Shown: positions 17,743 to 27,536, counted from the first letter of the stretch. The stretch is 64,000 nucleotides of DNA from Bacteroidales bacterium (GCA_017473705.1 JAFUJQ010000010.1:1-64000); one strand, 5' to 3'. A program made the numbers and translations. The notes: generated by a model not told the origin, from the sequence alone.

Positions 17743-18432
17743 TCAGAATCTCATCAGCCTCATTTCGGGTCCCACCCGGAATGAGGTTGATCTTATATAG
17801 AGGAGCCACTGCGCCAGGTAGTAGGTCACAAGTACGAGATAAGTCCTGTATGGGACCGGCTCCACAAACATGTTCCAGGCTATGATGAAGTCTGAGAACA
17901 CGAAAAGTACGGCTCCGAGCGCGAAGAGGCTGCTTCGCTGGAGCAGGGCGGTCAGGAGCATCAGGCTGATGATGCAGGCATATATGCCCACTCCTGCCTT
18001 TATGATTCCCGGTTCTGCACCGGGAACTATCTTGATGAATGCGGTCGCAAGGAGAGCCAGGGTACAGAATATGACCATGGCCAGATAACCTTTGGCCTTG
18101 GCGGTCAGCTTCATGTCTTTCTCCACCTTGCTGAAATATCTGCTGATGAAGTATGCGATGAACCAGAGGTGTCCTATGGCAAAGAAACCCATCTGTGCGA
18201 TGAAGTTGTCGCATGATCCCATGTAGTCGCCTATTGCGCTGAATATGAATGCCATGGCCATCTGCCAAGGGCACATCCAAAGGGCTGAGACTGCGAGTAT
18301 GGCTACCGGTATAGCCACCTTGTGAGTCATCTCTATGGGCAGGAAGAAGAATGCTGAGGCAAGAAGGTATACAGCCGTAACAGTCAACGCGATGCAGCGG
18401 ACTTTTGATTCTTTTACTTTTATGATTGACAT
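17743..18432 (-). CDS. YhhN/TMEM86-family membrane protein (lysoplasmalogenase-like)
   Basis: A polytopic membrane protein of about 229 residues with seven to eight hydrophobic segments. The SAIGDYMGSCDNF and GAVLFVFSDFIIAWN motifs, each with a conserved aspartate, mark the YhhN family, whose characterised vertebrate members hydrolyse the vinyl ether bond of lysoplasmalogens. In gut anaerobes, which often make plasmalogens, that role is plausible but unproven here. The ATG at 18432 gives a start MSIIKVKESK; an upstream in-frame ATG at 18462 would add ten polar residues. It is convergent with the ROK kinase and divergent from the SusC operon. Confidence 0.75.
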   Translation of the reverse strand: MSIIKVKESKVRCIALTVTAVYLLASAFFFLPIEMTHKVAIPVAILAVSALWMCPWQMAMAFIFSAIGDYMGSCDNFIAQMGFFAIGHLWFIAYFISRYFSKVEKDMKLTAKAKGYLAMVIFCTLALLATAFIKIVPGAEPGIIKAGVGIYACIISLMLLTALLQRSSLFALGAVLFVFSDFIIAWNMFVEPVPYRTYLVLVTYYLAQWLLYIRSTSFRVGPEMRLMRF

Positions 18433-18479
18433 ATTTTTGTCTTTTGATGCCAATATAAGCATTATTTGCGAATATCTGT

Positions 18480-18511
18480 TTTGTTTCTATCGGAAATTGT
18501 TGTTACCTTTG
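18480..18511 (+). promoter_or_regulatory. Consensus promoter of the SusC-SusD-protease operon
   Basis: TTTG (18480-18483), 20-bp spacer, TACCTTTG (18504-18511), an excellent match to the Bacteroidetes consensus, about 58 bp before the SusC start codon. Confidence 0.65.
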
Positions 18512-18575
18512 TATGATAGGTTTATAATACCTTGAAAAGACTAATATTTATGTATAACTAATAAAAGTATTGAAA

Positions 18576-21563
18576 ATGAGAAAAATCAAGCTATTTCTCA
18601 CAGTCTTGGCGGTACTTATGACTTCTGTTGCATTTGCGCAGAGCCTCACAGTCAAGGGAATTGTCCTTGACCAGGCTACAGGAGATCCGGTACCGTTCGC
18701 TTCTGTCCATGAGAAAGGAACTATGAACGGCATCAATACAGACGTGGATGGCAATTATTCCATCACCGTATCAAAGGATGCAGTCCTCGTGTTCTCGTCA
18801 ATCGGCTACACAGCCGTTGAGATTCCGGTGGCAGGATCAGCAGTAGTGAACTGCGAACTTCCGGTAGATTCCGAAACTCTGGAGAACGCAGTCGTTGTGG
18901 GATATGGTTCCGCAAAGAAGGTCGGAACAATCGTAGGATCGGTTACAACGGTAAATTCGGATGCCATCAAGACAGCTCCGTCATCATCTGCCCTCGACCA
19001 GCTTCAGGGACAGGTTGCAGGTCTCTCTGTCATGACAACCGGTGGTGTTGCCGGTGAGAACAACGTCTCAATGCAGCTTCACGGACAGGGTTCCCTCGGC
19101 GCTTCGTCTACCCCTCTTTACATCATCGACGGTATGCAGGCCAGCAGTCGCGCCATCCAGGCGATGAACCCTAATGACATCCTCAGCATCACCATTCTCA
19201 AGGATGCGTCTGCGACCTCAATCTATGGTTCGCGTGCAGCAAACGGTGTCGTTGTCGTTACGACAAGAGCCGGTTCATACGATGCAAAGGCATCGGTGAC
19301 CATCAGAAGCCAGGCAGGTATCTCTACTCTCGCCGACATGACTCTCTACAAGAACATGATGTCAGGTCCTGAGCTTAAGGAGTTCTGGGTAAGGTCGGGC
19401 CTCATGACTCCGGACCAGATCAGAACCACTTACACTGACAAGGGATACGATGCGGATACAAAATGGTACAACTATTATCAGCAGTTCAACAATCCTCAGT
19501 TCCAGAATGACGTTATCGTTGAGGGCGGTGGAAACAAGGTTGCGTATATGATCGGAGCATCTCAGTTCCATCAGAGAGGTACTGCGATCGGTAACGAATA
19601 TGACCGTTATACAGTGCGTACAAACGTGCAGGGACGTCCGAAGGAATGGCTGAAGGTTGCCGGAAACATTGCTGTATCATACGACAAGCGTTCGACTAAC
19701 CCTAACTGGGGAGGCGCTTCAGGCGGAGCTGGTTATACCGCCGGTGGTCTGTCATATCTTAACAACCCTCTCTACCCGGCAGTAGATGAGAATGGCAACG
19801 AGTGTACAACTCAGTTCCCTGACGGCATGTATACTCCAAAGTATTATGTGGCTAACTTCCCTAACGTGGCCAACCGTTATGGACTCCTCGCTTCATTCAA
19901 TGTGGAGATCGAGCCGATTCCGAACCTCAAGATCGCTTCACGTGCCGGTATGGACGGATACATCTCGATGTCGGAATCCAAGCGAGTGCCTTCATTCCTT
20001 GGTACTGAAGGAAACGGTACAAGGTCAAGGTCTGCCGGTCTCAGCTATACAGCTACAATTACAAACACTATCGAGTATGCATTCAATATAGCCAACGACC
20101 ATCAGTTCACTGTCCTTGCAGGACATGAGGGCGTAGGTGAGTATACCGATGCATTCTCTGCATATGCTGAGGAGATCAAGGATGACCGTCTTACCAATCT
20201 CCAGAACGGTAACAAGGAGGCTAACGAGGTAAGCGAGTCTTTTGCAAGAAGCAACTTCCTCTCATTCTTCGGAAGAATGGACTACTCGTTGATGAACAAG
20301 TACTACTTTGACGCTTCTGTCCGCAATGACGCCTGCTCACGTTTCGGCCCGAACAATAAGAATGCTACATTCTGGGCTGCCGGAGGAATGTGGAAGATGA
20401 AGAGGGAGAATTTCCTCCAGGACGCATACTGGCTTACAGACCTCAACTTCAAGGTCAGCTACGGTACCCAGGGTAACGCATCTATCGGTGATTACCAGTA
20501 CCTTGCTCTCATCGGATCCATGTCAGACTATGCCGCAGCAAGCTCTCTCGGACTTGGACAGCCTTCAAACTTTGACCTTACATGGGAAAAGCAGTCTCTG
20601 CTGACAGTGGGCTTCAGCGGACGCCTTGCTGACAGAGTTGATTTCAATATCGAGTATTACCGCAGAAAGACATCTTCAATGCTGATGGATGTTCCATATA
20701 ACTATACTACCGGTATCAGTTCCCTCTATGCTAACGTAGGTGGTCTCCTCAACCAGGGTCTCGACGTCACTCTCGGTGTAGATATCCTTAGAGGTCAAGA
20801 CTACTTCCTCCGTTTCAATACTACTTTCAACTGGAATGCTGAGAAGGTTACAGAACTCTTCAACGGTCTTGAAAGATGGGAGATGGTCGGTTATGGATTT
20901 GCTTATGTAGTGGGTGAGCCTGTATCATTCTACTATCCTGTATATGCAGGCGTGGATCCTGCTGACGGTAAGCAGATGTGGTATCTTCCAGGAGAGAATG
21001 TAGATGTTCCAACCATGGATCCTGACCGTGTGACCAAGGACTTTGATGAGGCCGGCCTCACACAGAATACAGGCAAGAGACTTAATCCTCCTGTAAACGG
21101 CGGTTTCAACATCAGCGGTGCATGGAGAGGCATCTCGCTTCAGGCGGATTTCTCTTATGTCCTTGGAAAGTATCTCATCAACAACGACGCTTTCTTCTAC
21201 GCAAACCCTCACCAGAATCTGGACTGCACACAGCATAAGGATGTTCAGGATTTCTGGACACCATACAACACGGATGCGAAGTATCCGAACTGGAATGATG
21301 GTGCTACAATGCAGTTTGACACTCACCTCCTTGAGAAGGCAAACTTCCTCCGTCTGAAGAATCTTCAAGTCGCTTATGACTTCCCAAGAAGACTTCTTGG
21401 CAATCAGCAGGTACTCAATGGCGTGAAGTTCTCATTCACAGCCCGTAACCTTTTCTGCCTCACAAACTATTCAGGTATCGACCCTGAGGTTGCAGGAAAC
21501 CTCACCTATGGTCGTGTAGGTAACTCAAAGCAGTACCTTTTCGGTGTTGAACTTACTTTCTAA
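18576..21563 (+). CDS. SusC/RagA-family TonB-dependent outer-membrane transporter (operon 1)
   Basis: A 995-residue outer-membrane importer. A signal peptide ends near VAFAQS; residues 25-110 form a carboxypeptidase D regulatory-like domain (VKGIVLDQATGDPVPFASVH); the plug follows, with NAVVVGYGSAKK as TonB-box region and TPLYIIDGMQASSR and LKDASATSIYGSRAANGVVVV as the SusC signatures; a 22-strand barrel fills the rest, ending in the aromatic FGVELTF. There is no N-terminal anti-sigma interaction domain. The real start is the ATG at 18576. As first gene of an operon with SusD, a lipoprotein, a secreted-type protease and a PorV-like barrel, peptide import like RagAB is more likely than glycan import; this is inferred from context. 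Confidence 0.93.
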   Translation: MRKIKLFLTVLAVLMTSVAFAQSLTVKGIVLDQATGDPVPFASVHEKGTMNGINTDVDGNYSITVSKDAVLVFSSIGYTAVEIPVAGSAVVNCELPVDSETLENAVVVGYGSAKKVGTIVGSVTTVNSDAIKTAPSSSALDQLQGQVAGLSVMTTGGVAGENNVSMQLHGQGSLGASSTPLYIIDGMQASSRAIQAMNPNDILSITILKDASATSIYGSRAANGVVVVTTRAGSYDAKASVTIRSQAGISTLADMTLYKNMMSGPELKEFWVRSGLMTPDQIRTTYTDKGYDADTKWYNYYQQFNNPQFQNDVIVEGGGNKVAYMIGASQFHQRGTAIGNEYDRYTVRTNVQGRPKEWLKVAGNIAVSYDKRSTNPNWGGASGGAGYTAGGLSYLNNPLYPAVDENGNECTTQFPDGMYTPKYYVANFPNVANRYGLLASFNVEIEPIPNLKIASRAGMDGYISMSESKRVPSFLGTEGNGTRSRSAGLSYTATITNTIEYAFNIANDHQFTVLAGHEGVGEYTDAFSAYAEEIKDDRLTNLQNGNKEANEVSESFARSNFLSFFGRMDYSLMNKYYFDASVRNDACSRFGPNNKNATFWAAGGMWKMKRENFLQDAYWLTDLNFKVSYGTQGNASIGDYQYLALIGSMSDYAAASSLGLGQPSNFDLTWEKQSLLTVGFSGRLADRVDFNIEYYRRKTSSMLMDVPYNYTTGISSLYANVGGLLNQGLDVTLGVDILRGQDYFLRFNTTFNWNAEKVTELFNGLERWEMVGYGFAYVVGEPVSFYYPVYAGVDPADGKQMWYLPGENVDVPTMDPDRVTKDFDEAGLTQNTGKRLNPPVNGGFNISGAWRGISLQADFSYVLGKYLINNDAFFYANPHQNLDCTQHKDVQDFWTPYNTDAKYPNWNDGATMQFDTHLLEKANFLRLKNLQVAYDFPRRLLGNQQVLNGVKFSFTARNLFCLTNYSGIDPEVAGNLTYGRVGNSKQYLFGVELTF

Positions 21564-21584
21564 TTGAGAAAGCAATAAAAGAAG

Positions 21585-23132
21585 ATGACTACAATGAAGA
21601 ATATATTAAAGAATATTTTCCTGGTGGGGGCAGTTGCTGTCATGGCGGCATCTTGCGACCTTGAGCTTCGCCCGACCTCGGCTATCGTTTTCGATGAGGG
21701 CAAGCCGTTTTTCACCAGTGTCAGCGACATTGAAAGCTTCCGCAACGGTGTGCTTTCCTCATACAGGGCAGTGCAGTATGGTTCATATACTCAGAGTACT
21801 GAGGTGATGTGTGACGGTTTCAATGCGCTTATCAGCTATGGAAACAACTATGGTTCCATCCACAGGACTGATGACACATTTACAACCAGTGACTCATATG
21901 CAGAATCGATGTGGGCCAACCACTATGCTGTCATAAAGAATTACAATATCGCAATCGAGCAGGCAGACTACGTCATGGATCCTGATTCAGAGTACTATAA
22001 TGAGGAGCTTGCACCATATGCCGAGTGGCTCAAGGGTACAGCCCTTTTCTGCAGGGCCTCATCGTATATGATGCTTGCCCGCCATTTCGGTCCGGACTAT
22101 GATGAGAGTTCTGCAGAGGATGACCTCTGTGTTCCGCTTGTTCTTGAGTTCGATATTTATGAAAAGCCTTTCCGTGCTACTGTAGCTGAGGTTTATTCTC
22201 AGATCGACTGGGACCTTGAAGAGGCTATGGAACTCCTTGGAGAAAAGGTCATTCAGGGTGCCCCAAGGGCAGCTGACATCACAATCGATGCGATCAATGC
22301 TCTGAAAGCAAGGTATTATCTTGATATCGATGATTATTCAAGTGCAGCGAAGATGGCTGATGCGGTGATTGCTTCAGCAGCCGGATATGCACTGGCATCA
22401 TCTCCGACAGAGATGGATGCAGAGTTCAATATGGACAGTGGAAATGAGCCGATCCTCCAGCTTTATGCTTCAAAGGCTGAGGGTATTGTGGCTAATACAA
22501 TATACACTGGAGTCAGCCGTGACGCGCAGGGAAAGTATTTCCAGCCATATTATATCCCATCGAAGAAGCTGATTGATGCTTATTCTCAGAACGACCTTCG
22601 TTTCAGAACCTGGTTCTCGAACAACCTTTATCCTATCTTTGCCAACGGTGCCCGTTACAAGAATATCTATACATTCGTGAAGTATCTCGGAAATCCGGCG
22701 CTTACCAGCGGTACCCTCGAGTCAGGTGCACATGCTGCCAAGCCGATCACTATAAGTGAGATGTATCTCATTTCGGCAGAAGCAAACCTTCTCGCTGGAA
22801 ATGAAATGAAGGCAAGGGCGTCTCTGAATGCACTTCAGACTGCACGTGGAGCTGAGGTTACTACGCTTAATATGGAGAATGTAAAGCTTGAGTGGTTCAA
22901 GGAGACAGTAGGTGAGGGACTTCGTCTTTCATGTCTCAAGCGTTGGGGTGACGGATTCAAGGGCAGACCTGCACAGACAGCTGCGCTGAATGCAAACATC
23001 GTCAACACAGGCAAGTATTTCGATGAGAGGACTATAGAGCCTGATGACCATGTTCTTGTTTGGCCTGTTCCTTCGTATGAGCTCAAGCTTAACAAGAATC
23101 TTGAGCAGAACCCAGGTTATGGTGCTGAGTAA
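21585..23132 (+). CDS. SusD/RagB-family nutrient-binding lipoprotein (operon 1)
   Basis: A 515-residue surface lipoprotein partner of the SusC upstream (22-bp gap). The signal peptide ends in the lipobox MAASC with the acylated cysteine near residue 24. The TPR-like alpha-helical scaffold of SusD is seen as repeated helical segments, and the C-terminal region has the usual LISAEANLLAGNEMKARASLNALQ-type block (key part: AEANLLAGNEMKA) and the ending VWPVPSYELKLNKNLEQNPGY, standard for the family. A second ATG three codons on (21594, MKNILKN) is an equally good start. Ligand unknown; peptide is favoured by the neighbouring protease. Confidence 0.92.
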   Translation: MTTMKNILKNIFLVGAVAVMAASCDLELRPTSAIVFDEGKPFFTSVSDIESFRNGVLSSYRAVQYGSYTQSTEVMCDGFNALISYGNNYGSIHRTDDTFTTSDSYAESMWANHYAVIKNYNIAIEQADYVMDPDSEYYNEELAPYAEWLKGTALFCRASSYMMLARHFGPDYDESSAEDDLCVPLVLEFDIYEKPFRATVAEVYSQIDWDLEEAMELLGEKVIQGAPRAADITIDAINALKARYYLDIDDYSSAAKMADAVIASAAGYALASSPTEMDAEFNMDSGNEPILQLYASKAEGIVANTIYTGVSRDAQGKYFQPYYIPSKKLIDAYSQNDLRFRTWFSNNLYPIFANGARYKNIYTFVKYLGNPALTSGTLESGAHAAKPITISEMYLISAEANLLAGNEMKARASLNALQTARGAEVTTLNMENVKLEWFKETVGEGLRLSCLKRWGDGFKGRPAQTAALNANIVNTGKYFDERTIEPDDHVLVWPVPSYELKLNKNLEQNPGYGAE

Positions 23133-23156
23133 TAATGAATAATTGAAGTATCAGAT

Positions 23157-24017
23157 ATGAAGAAGATTTTATTTATAATGGCAGCTGTCATGGTGCTCGC
23201 ATCATCTTGCGGAAGGAAGGTGGATTTCGAGCATATGACTTTTGCGACTTTTGACGCCGCATCATATGCTTTTGATGAGGATGTTCAGGAGTTCAGGATT
23301 CCTGTGTCGATTGTAAATCCTAACGGAGCCGAGATAACTCTTTCTGTGGAAACAGTGGACGGCAAGGCAGAGGAAGGAGTGGACTATGAAGTGCTCTATC
23401 CGGTTTCCGGCGTACTGACTTTCGCTGCCGGTGAAACCGAACAGGAGATTGTGCTTGGCATTACAGAGTTCCCTGGCAAGCTTACCGGTTCGAAGGATTT
23501 CACTATAGAGATTTCAAGTGTTACAGAAGGAATAAACGTTGGTGGATGCAATACGGTAAAGATGAGGATCATGGACCTCGATCATCCGCTCAAGGCCTTC
23601 ATCGGCACATGGAATGTACAGGCTCAGAGTGCGATCGACGGTTCAAATTATTCTTGGAATGTCACCATCGAGGGAGATGAGTCGGATTATACAACCCTTC
23701 TTGTCTACGATCTTTGTCCTGTATCGGCTCAGTACCTTGGCCTCACTTCAGCTCAGGGATATAACGTTGTAGAGGCTAAGTCCAATCCAGCGAAGAATCA
23801 GCTCGTCATTGCGGGTGATTCATACATAGGCCCATATGATGCCAGCGCTGACATGTCAGTTTACGGTATGGATGCATCAGGCCAGTATCTTGATGATCTG
23901 CACATTGATCTTCAGGAGGACGGAAGCCTGGTCATCAAGACAGGATGGCTCGAGTGGGTAAGCCTTGGAGGATATATGGAAATGTATGCTCCGGGAACTG
24001 TCTTTGTTAAAAAGTAA
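23157..24017 (+). CDS. Lipoprotein with Calx-beta-like domain, in SusCD operon 1
   Basis: A 286-residue lipoprotein: signal peptide MKKILFIMAAVMVLASSC with cysteine 18 as lipid anchor. Residues about 30-140 look like a Calx-beta domain (SVETVDGKAEEGVDYEVLYP, then GVLTFAAGETEQEIVLGI), a beta-sandwich often binding calcium or mediating adhesion. Residues about 145-286 form a second beta-rich region beginning FIGTWNVQAQSAIDG, similar in pattern to lipocalin-like domains of SusCD-linked lipoproteins. It sits 24 bp after SusD and 8 bp before the protease. Likely an accessory surface binding protein; function otherwise unknown. Confidence 0.72.
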   Translation: MKKILFIMAAVMVLASSCGRKVDFEHMTFATFDAASYAFDEDVQEFRIPVSIVNPNGAEITLSVETVDGKAEEGVDYEVLYPVSGVLTFAAGETEQEIVLGITEFPGKLTGSKDFTIEISSVTEGINVGGCNTVKMRIMDLDHPLKAFIGTWNVQAQSAIDGSNYSWNVTIEGDESDYTTLLVYDLCPVSAQYLGLTSAQGYNVVEAKSNPAKNQLVIAGDSYIGPYDASADMSVYGMDASGQYLDDLHIDLQEDGSLVIKTGWLEWVSLGGYMEMYAPGTVFVKK

Positions 24018-24025
24018 TTGAAATA

Positions 24026-26623
24026 ATGAAGCGTTTATTTGCTGCCATCCTTATGGCGACATTCCTTGTCTCTTGTGCAGATAAGGAACTTAACGCACCT
24101 GACGTGGATTATCCGCAGACCGAAATTTCGTCTGCGGATAATGCCGTTGTCAAGGGCAAGTGCATAGTTCTGTTCAGTGAAGATGTCACATCTGCCATAG
24201 AGGAGTCTCCGGCGGGTGATATCTCGACAAAGTCTGCCGGCATCGACCAGATGTTCAGGGAGATGGGCGTGACTCATCTTGAGAGGCTTTTCCCTCATGC
24301 CGGTAAGTTTGAGCCGAGGACAAGGAAAGAGGGCATGCACAGATGGTATGTCATAGAATATTCCGAGGAGGTTGCCTTCACCAAGGCCAGCAGCGGTCTT
24401 GGCGGCCTGCCGGGAGTGGAACTCGTTGAGCCTGTCAGGAAGGTCAGACTGAATGACTATGCATTCAACGACACCTACTATGACCAGATGTGGGGACTCG
24501 ACAATGTTGTAAAACCGGCTTATGACATCAATGTCGTTCCGGTATGGGAAAACTATACGACCGGAAACCCTGATGTCATTGTTTCTGTTGTGGACAACGG
24601 AGTGGATATCAAGCATGAGGATCTTGCAGACAACTGTCTGACCACAGGCCACTACAACTCAGTGGACAAATCATCTACCATATTTCCGGGAGATCATGGA
24701 ACCCACGTGGCCGGTACTATTGCAGCTGTCGGAAACAATGGCAAGGGAGTTGTCGGTATTGCGGGCGGTGATGCAAGTAAAGGCCAGAAAGGTGTCAAGA
24801 TCATGTCATGCCAGATATTCAAGGATGGTGTTTCTGGCAGCACAGATAATGAAGTCAGTTCCAGAGCCATCAAGTGGGGCGCGGATCATGGTGCAGTCAT
24901 AAGTCAGAACAGCTGGGGTTATGTATATGATGCCAATAATGACGGCAGCGTGACAGGAGATGAACTCAAGGACGCTCTTGATGCGGCAGTGACTCCATAT
25001 GATGCCAAGGCAATAGACTATTTCATCAAATATGCAGGTTGTGACAATGACGGAAATCAGCTTCCAGACTCTCCGATGAAGGGAGGCGTTGTCATCTTCG
25101 CTGCCGGCAATGATAACATTGCCAACGGTGCTCCTGCCAATTATGAGCCTGTCATCGCTGTCGGCTCATTGGCATCTGACGGTACCAAATCCACTTTCTC
25201 CAACTATGGACCTTGGGTTGATATCGCGGCTCCCGGCACCAATATCATGAGTACCGTCAACGGTGGCGGATACAACACGATGAATGGAACTTCAATGGCT
25301 TGTCCGCACGTTTCCGGAGTGGCGGCTCTTGTGGTTTCTTATCACGGCGGTCCGGGCTTTACCAATGAAATGCTCAAGGAAAAGATTCTGAACAGTGCCA
25401 ATTCGACAGACTTCCCGACTTCATACCAGGTAGGCCCGATGCTCGATGCATATGGAGCCATTACTTATGGAACAGACGCTGCGCCGGCTCCTGTGACAGA
25501 CCTGGAAGTGTCGACCAGAGCAAATACTCTGGATCTTAGATGGACAGTCACAGCCGATGAGGATGGAAAACCTGCATATGGATTCCTGGTGCTGTACAGC
25601 AAGGATAAGACAAAGGTTGAGGAGGCGACATCCACAAATTACAAGTCAGTCTCTTATGCTGCCTGCATACCGCAGCAGCCTGCAGGAGAGAAGGTGGACT
25701 TCTCTGTAAAGGGACTTGACTTTACAGCGGAGTATTATGTCAAGGTGCTTGCATACTCATACGGTAGAAACTATTCTGCCGCTACTGAGGTCATGACTGT
25801 GCAGACTACGACTAATAATGCTCCTGTGATAGAGCCTCTGAGCGAGGGCCCATACGCAATCAAGGCATCAGAAGTCCTGGAGGTTCCATTTGCCATCAGC
25901 GATCCTGACGGGCATGCTCTTGAGGTGAATGTCTCTTGCGAGGCTGCTCATGTCTTCTCGCAATCGATGGAGACAGGCGCATATGTCTTTACCGTTGTCG
26001 GCAAGGAAGTTGAACCGGGAGACTATGAGGCAGAGTTCACAGCAAAGGATGAATATGGCGAAGAGACTGCATACACGATGCCTTTCTCAGTGCTTGACAA
26101 TGCTGCTCCTGTGATTCTCAAGGAGATAGAGGATATCCTGATCTCTGCAAAGGGTAAGGAAATGTCTATAGACATGACCGAGTATGTGACGGATCCTGAC
26201 GGAGAACAGCTCAAGTATGACATCACGGTGTCAAACAATAAGGTTGTCCATGTGACTCCGAGAGCTGACCGTCTCTATGTGACAGCTCTTGCATATGGTC
26301 TTGTAGATGTGGAGATAGCTGCAAGTGATGTCCGCGGTGAGAAGGCGGTGTTCAATTTCAAGGTTCTTGTGAAGGATCCTTCAGATCCTGTATCGGTTTA
26401 CCCTAACCCTGTGACTGATTATGTGAATGTCGGCACTCTGGAAATGGCCGAGACCGTTATTGCCATAACAAGTTCAACAGGTAAGTTGGTGTACGAAGGT
26501 ACATATCAGGTAAGCGGCATAGAGCCGGCAAGGATCGATATGACAGGATTTGTACCTGGAACATATTCAATCAGTGTCTCATTCGGTGGTAATGAATATA
26601 AAAGGACTGTTGTAAAACTTTAA
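24026..26623 (+). CDS. Subtilisin-like (S8) serine protease lipoprotein with type IX secretion C-terminal domain
   Basis: An 865-residue extracellular protease. Order: signal peptide with lipobox LVSC (cysteine 17); propeptide about 40-140; S8 catalytic domain about 150-480 with D190 in VSVVDNGVD, H224 in DHGTHVAGT and S423 in NGTSMACPHVSG, plus the oxyanion asparagine region FAAGND; a fibronectin III-like domain about 490-595; two cadherin-like beta domains opening APVIEPLSEG and APVILKEIED; and a final 75-residue sorting domain (SVYPNPVTDYVNVG ... GTYSISVSFGGNEYKRTVVKL-like; key parts YPNPVTDY and PGTYSISV) of the type IX secretion class. A lipobox together with a type IX tail is unusual. 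It precedes a PorV-like barrel by 4 bp, which fits export through that system and surface digestion of protein for the SusCD importer. Confidence 0.9.
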   Translation: MKRLFAAILMATFLVSCADKELNAPDVDYPQTEISSADNAVVKGKCIVLFSEDVTSAIEESPAGDISTKSAGIDQMFREMGVTHLERLFPHAGKFEPRTRKEGMHRWYVIEYSEEVAFTKASSGLGGLPGVELVEPVRKVRLNDYAFNDTYYDQMWGLDNVVKPAYDINVVPVWENYTTGNPDVIVSVVDNGVDIKHEDLADNCLTTGHYNSVDKSSTIFPGDHGTHVAGTIAAVGNNGKGVVGIAGGDASKGQKGVKIMSCQIFKDGVSGSTDNEVSSRAIKWGADHGAVISQNSWGYVYDANNDGSVTGDELKDALDAAVTPYDAKAIDYFIKYAGCDNDGNQLPDSPMKGGVVIFAAGNDNIANGAPANYEPVIAVGSLASDGTKSTFSNYGPWVDIAAPGTNIMSTVNGGGYNTMNGTSMACPHVSGVAALVVSYHGGPGFTNEMLKEKILNSANSTDFPTSYQVGPMLDAYGAITYGTDAAPAPVTDLEVSTRANTLDLRWTVTADEDGKPAYGFLVLYSKDKTKVEEATSTNYKSVSYAACIPQQPAGEKVDFSVKGLDFTAEYYVKVLAYSYGRNYSAATEVMTVQTTTNNAPVIEPLSEGPYAIKASEVLEVPFAISDPDGHALEVNVSCEAAHVFSQSMETGAYVFTVVGKEVEPGDYEAEFTAKDEYGEETAYTMPFSVLDNAAPVILKEIEDILISAKGKEMSIDMTEYVTDPDGEQLKYDITVSNNKVVHVTPRADRLYVTALAYGLVDVEIAASDVRGEKAVFNFKVLVKDPSDPVSVYPNPVTDYVNVGTLEMAETVIAITSSTGKLVYEGTYQVSGIEPARIDMTGFVPGTYSISVSFGGNEYKRTVVKL

Positions 26624-26627
26624 GACT

Positions 26628-27536
26628 ATGAAGAAGCTAGTATATATAGTGGGAGCACTCATGCTCCTCGTGCCTGCGGTCGCACAGGCTCAGGCGCTTC
26701 CTTTTGTTGCCGCTGAGACTGATGCTGCAAGCCTTGGAACCGCCGGTGCAAACCTCGTCCAGACAGGTTCTGTGGCCAACGCTTCGTTCTCCAATGCTGC
26801 TGCGATTCCTTTTTCAGAGCAGACAATGGACGTCGCTGCCGGATATACAATGTGGCAGCCTGTTTCTTCCAACATTCTTAATGCAGGTGCAGCCTTCAAT
26901 CTGAAGCAGAAGTTCGGCGTTGCTGTCGGCTTTCAGTATGGAATGAATCCGGCATATGACGTTACGAACTCAAGCGGAGCCGTAACCGGTACGTTCTCGC
27001 CATCTGACATGCACGTGAATGTAGGTCTGGCATGGAGATTCCTGCCGTTCCTGTCACTCGGCGCAAATGTCGGATATGCGACAAGCTCGCTTGCGGAGGG
27101 ACATTCTTATGGTGCTCTCGCTGCTGATGTCTTTGCGATGGCGAAGTTCGGAGGCCTTAAGGTTACGGCAGGTGTTGCCAATGTGGGAACGACAGTTAAG
27201 GATGCAGCCGGCAATGAGTTCTGCATTCCGGGCTCAATTGCAGTCGGAGCAGGCTACAGCAAGGTTTTTGGCGAGAAGAACGGTATCGATGTCCTCGTTG
27301 ATGCTGACTACTACTTCAGCGGATGGATGGCTGTTGCGGCAGGTGCAGCGTACACTTACAATGACTTCGTATCAGTACGCGTCGGCTATCGCTACGGCGG
27401 AGAGTCACCGGTTCCTTCATACGCTTCAGTAGGAGCGGGTGTGAAGCTTCTCGGCATCAAGCTCGACGCAGCATACCTGATTTCTTCATCACCGATAGGA
27501 AACACTCTGGCCCTTTCATTGGGATATACATTCTAA
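26628..27536 (+). CDS. PorV/PorQ-like outer-membrane beta-barrel protein
   Basis: A 302-residue protein with signal peptide ending near VAQAQA, then LPFVAAETDAASLGTAGANL and an asparagine/alanine-rich NASFSNAAAIPF motif like that following the signal in the PorV/PorQ family (FadL-type barrels). The rest alternates amphipathic strands rich in Gly and aromatic residues, and ends LALSLGYTF with a terminal phenylalanine expected for outer-membrane insertion. PorV shuttles type IX cargo from the translocon to the surface attachment complex. Being last in an operon with a protease that bears a type IX tail, it may be a dedicated shuttle. A general porin is the alternative. Confidence 0.65.
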   Translation: MKKLVYIVGALMLLVPAVAQAQALPFVAAETDAASLGTAGANLVQTGSVANASFSNAAAIPFSEQTMDVAAGYTMWQPVSSNILNAGAAFNLKQKFGVAVGFQYGMNPAYDVTNSSGAVTGTFSPSDMHVNVGLAWRFLPFLSLGANVGYATSSLAEGHSYGALAADVFAMAKFGGLKVTAGVANVGTTVKDAAGNEFCIPGSIAVGAGYSKVFGEKNGIDVLVDADYYFSGWMAVAAGAAYTYNDFVSVRVGYRYGGESPVPSYASVGAGVKLLGIKLDAAYLISSSPIGNTLALSLGYTF

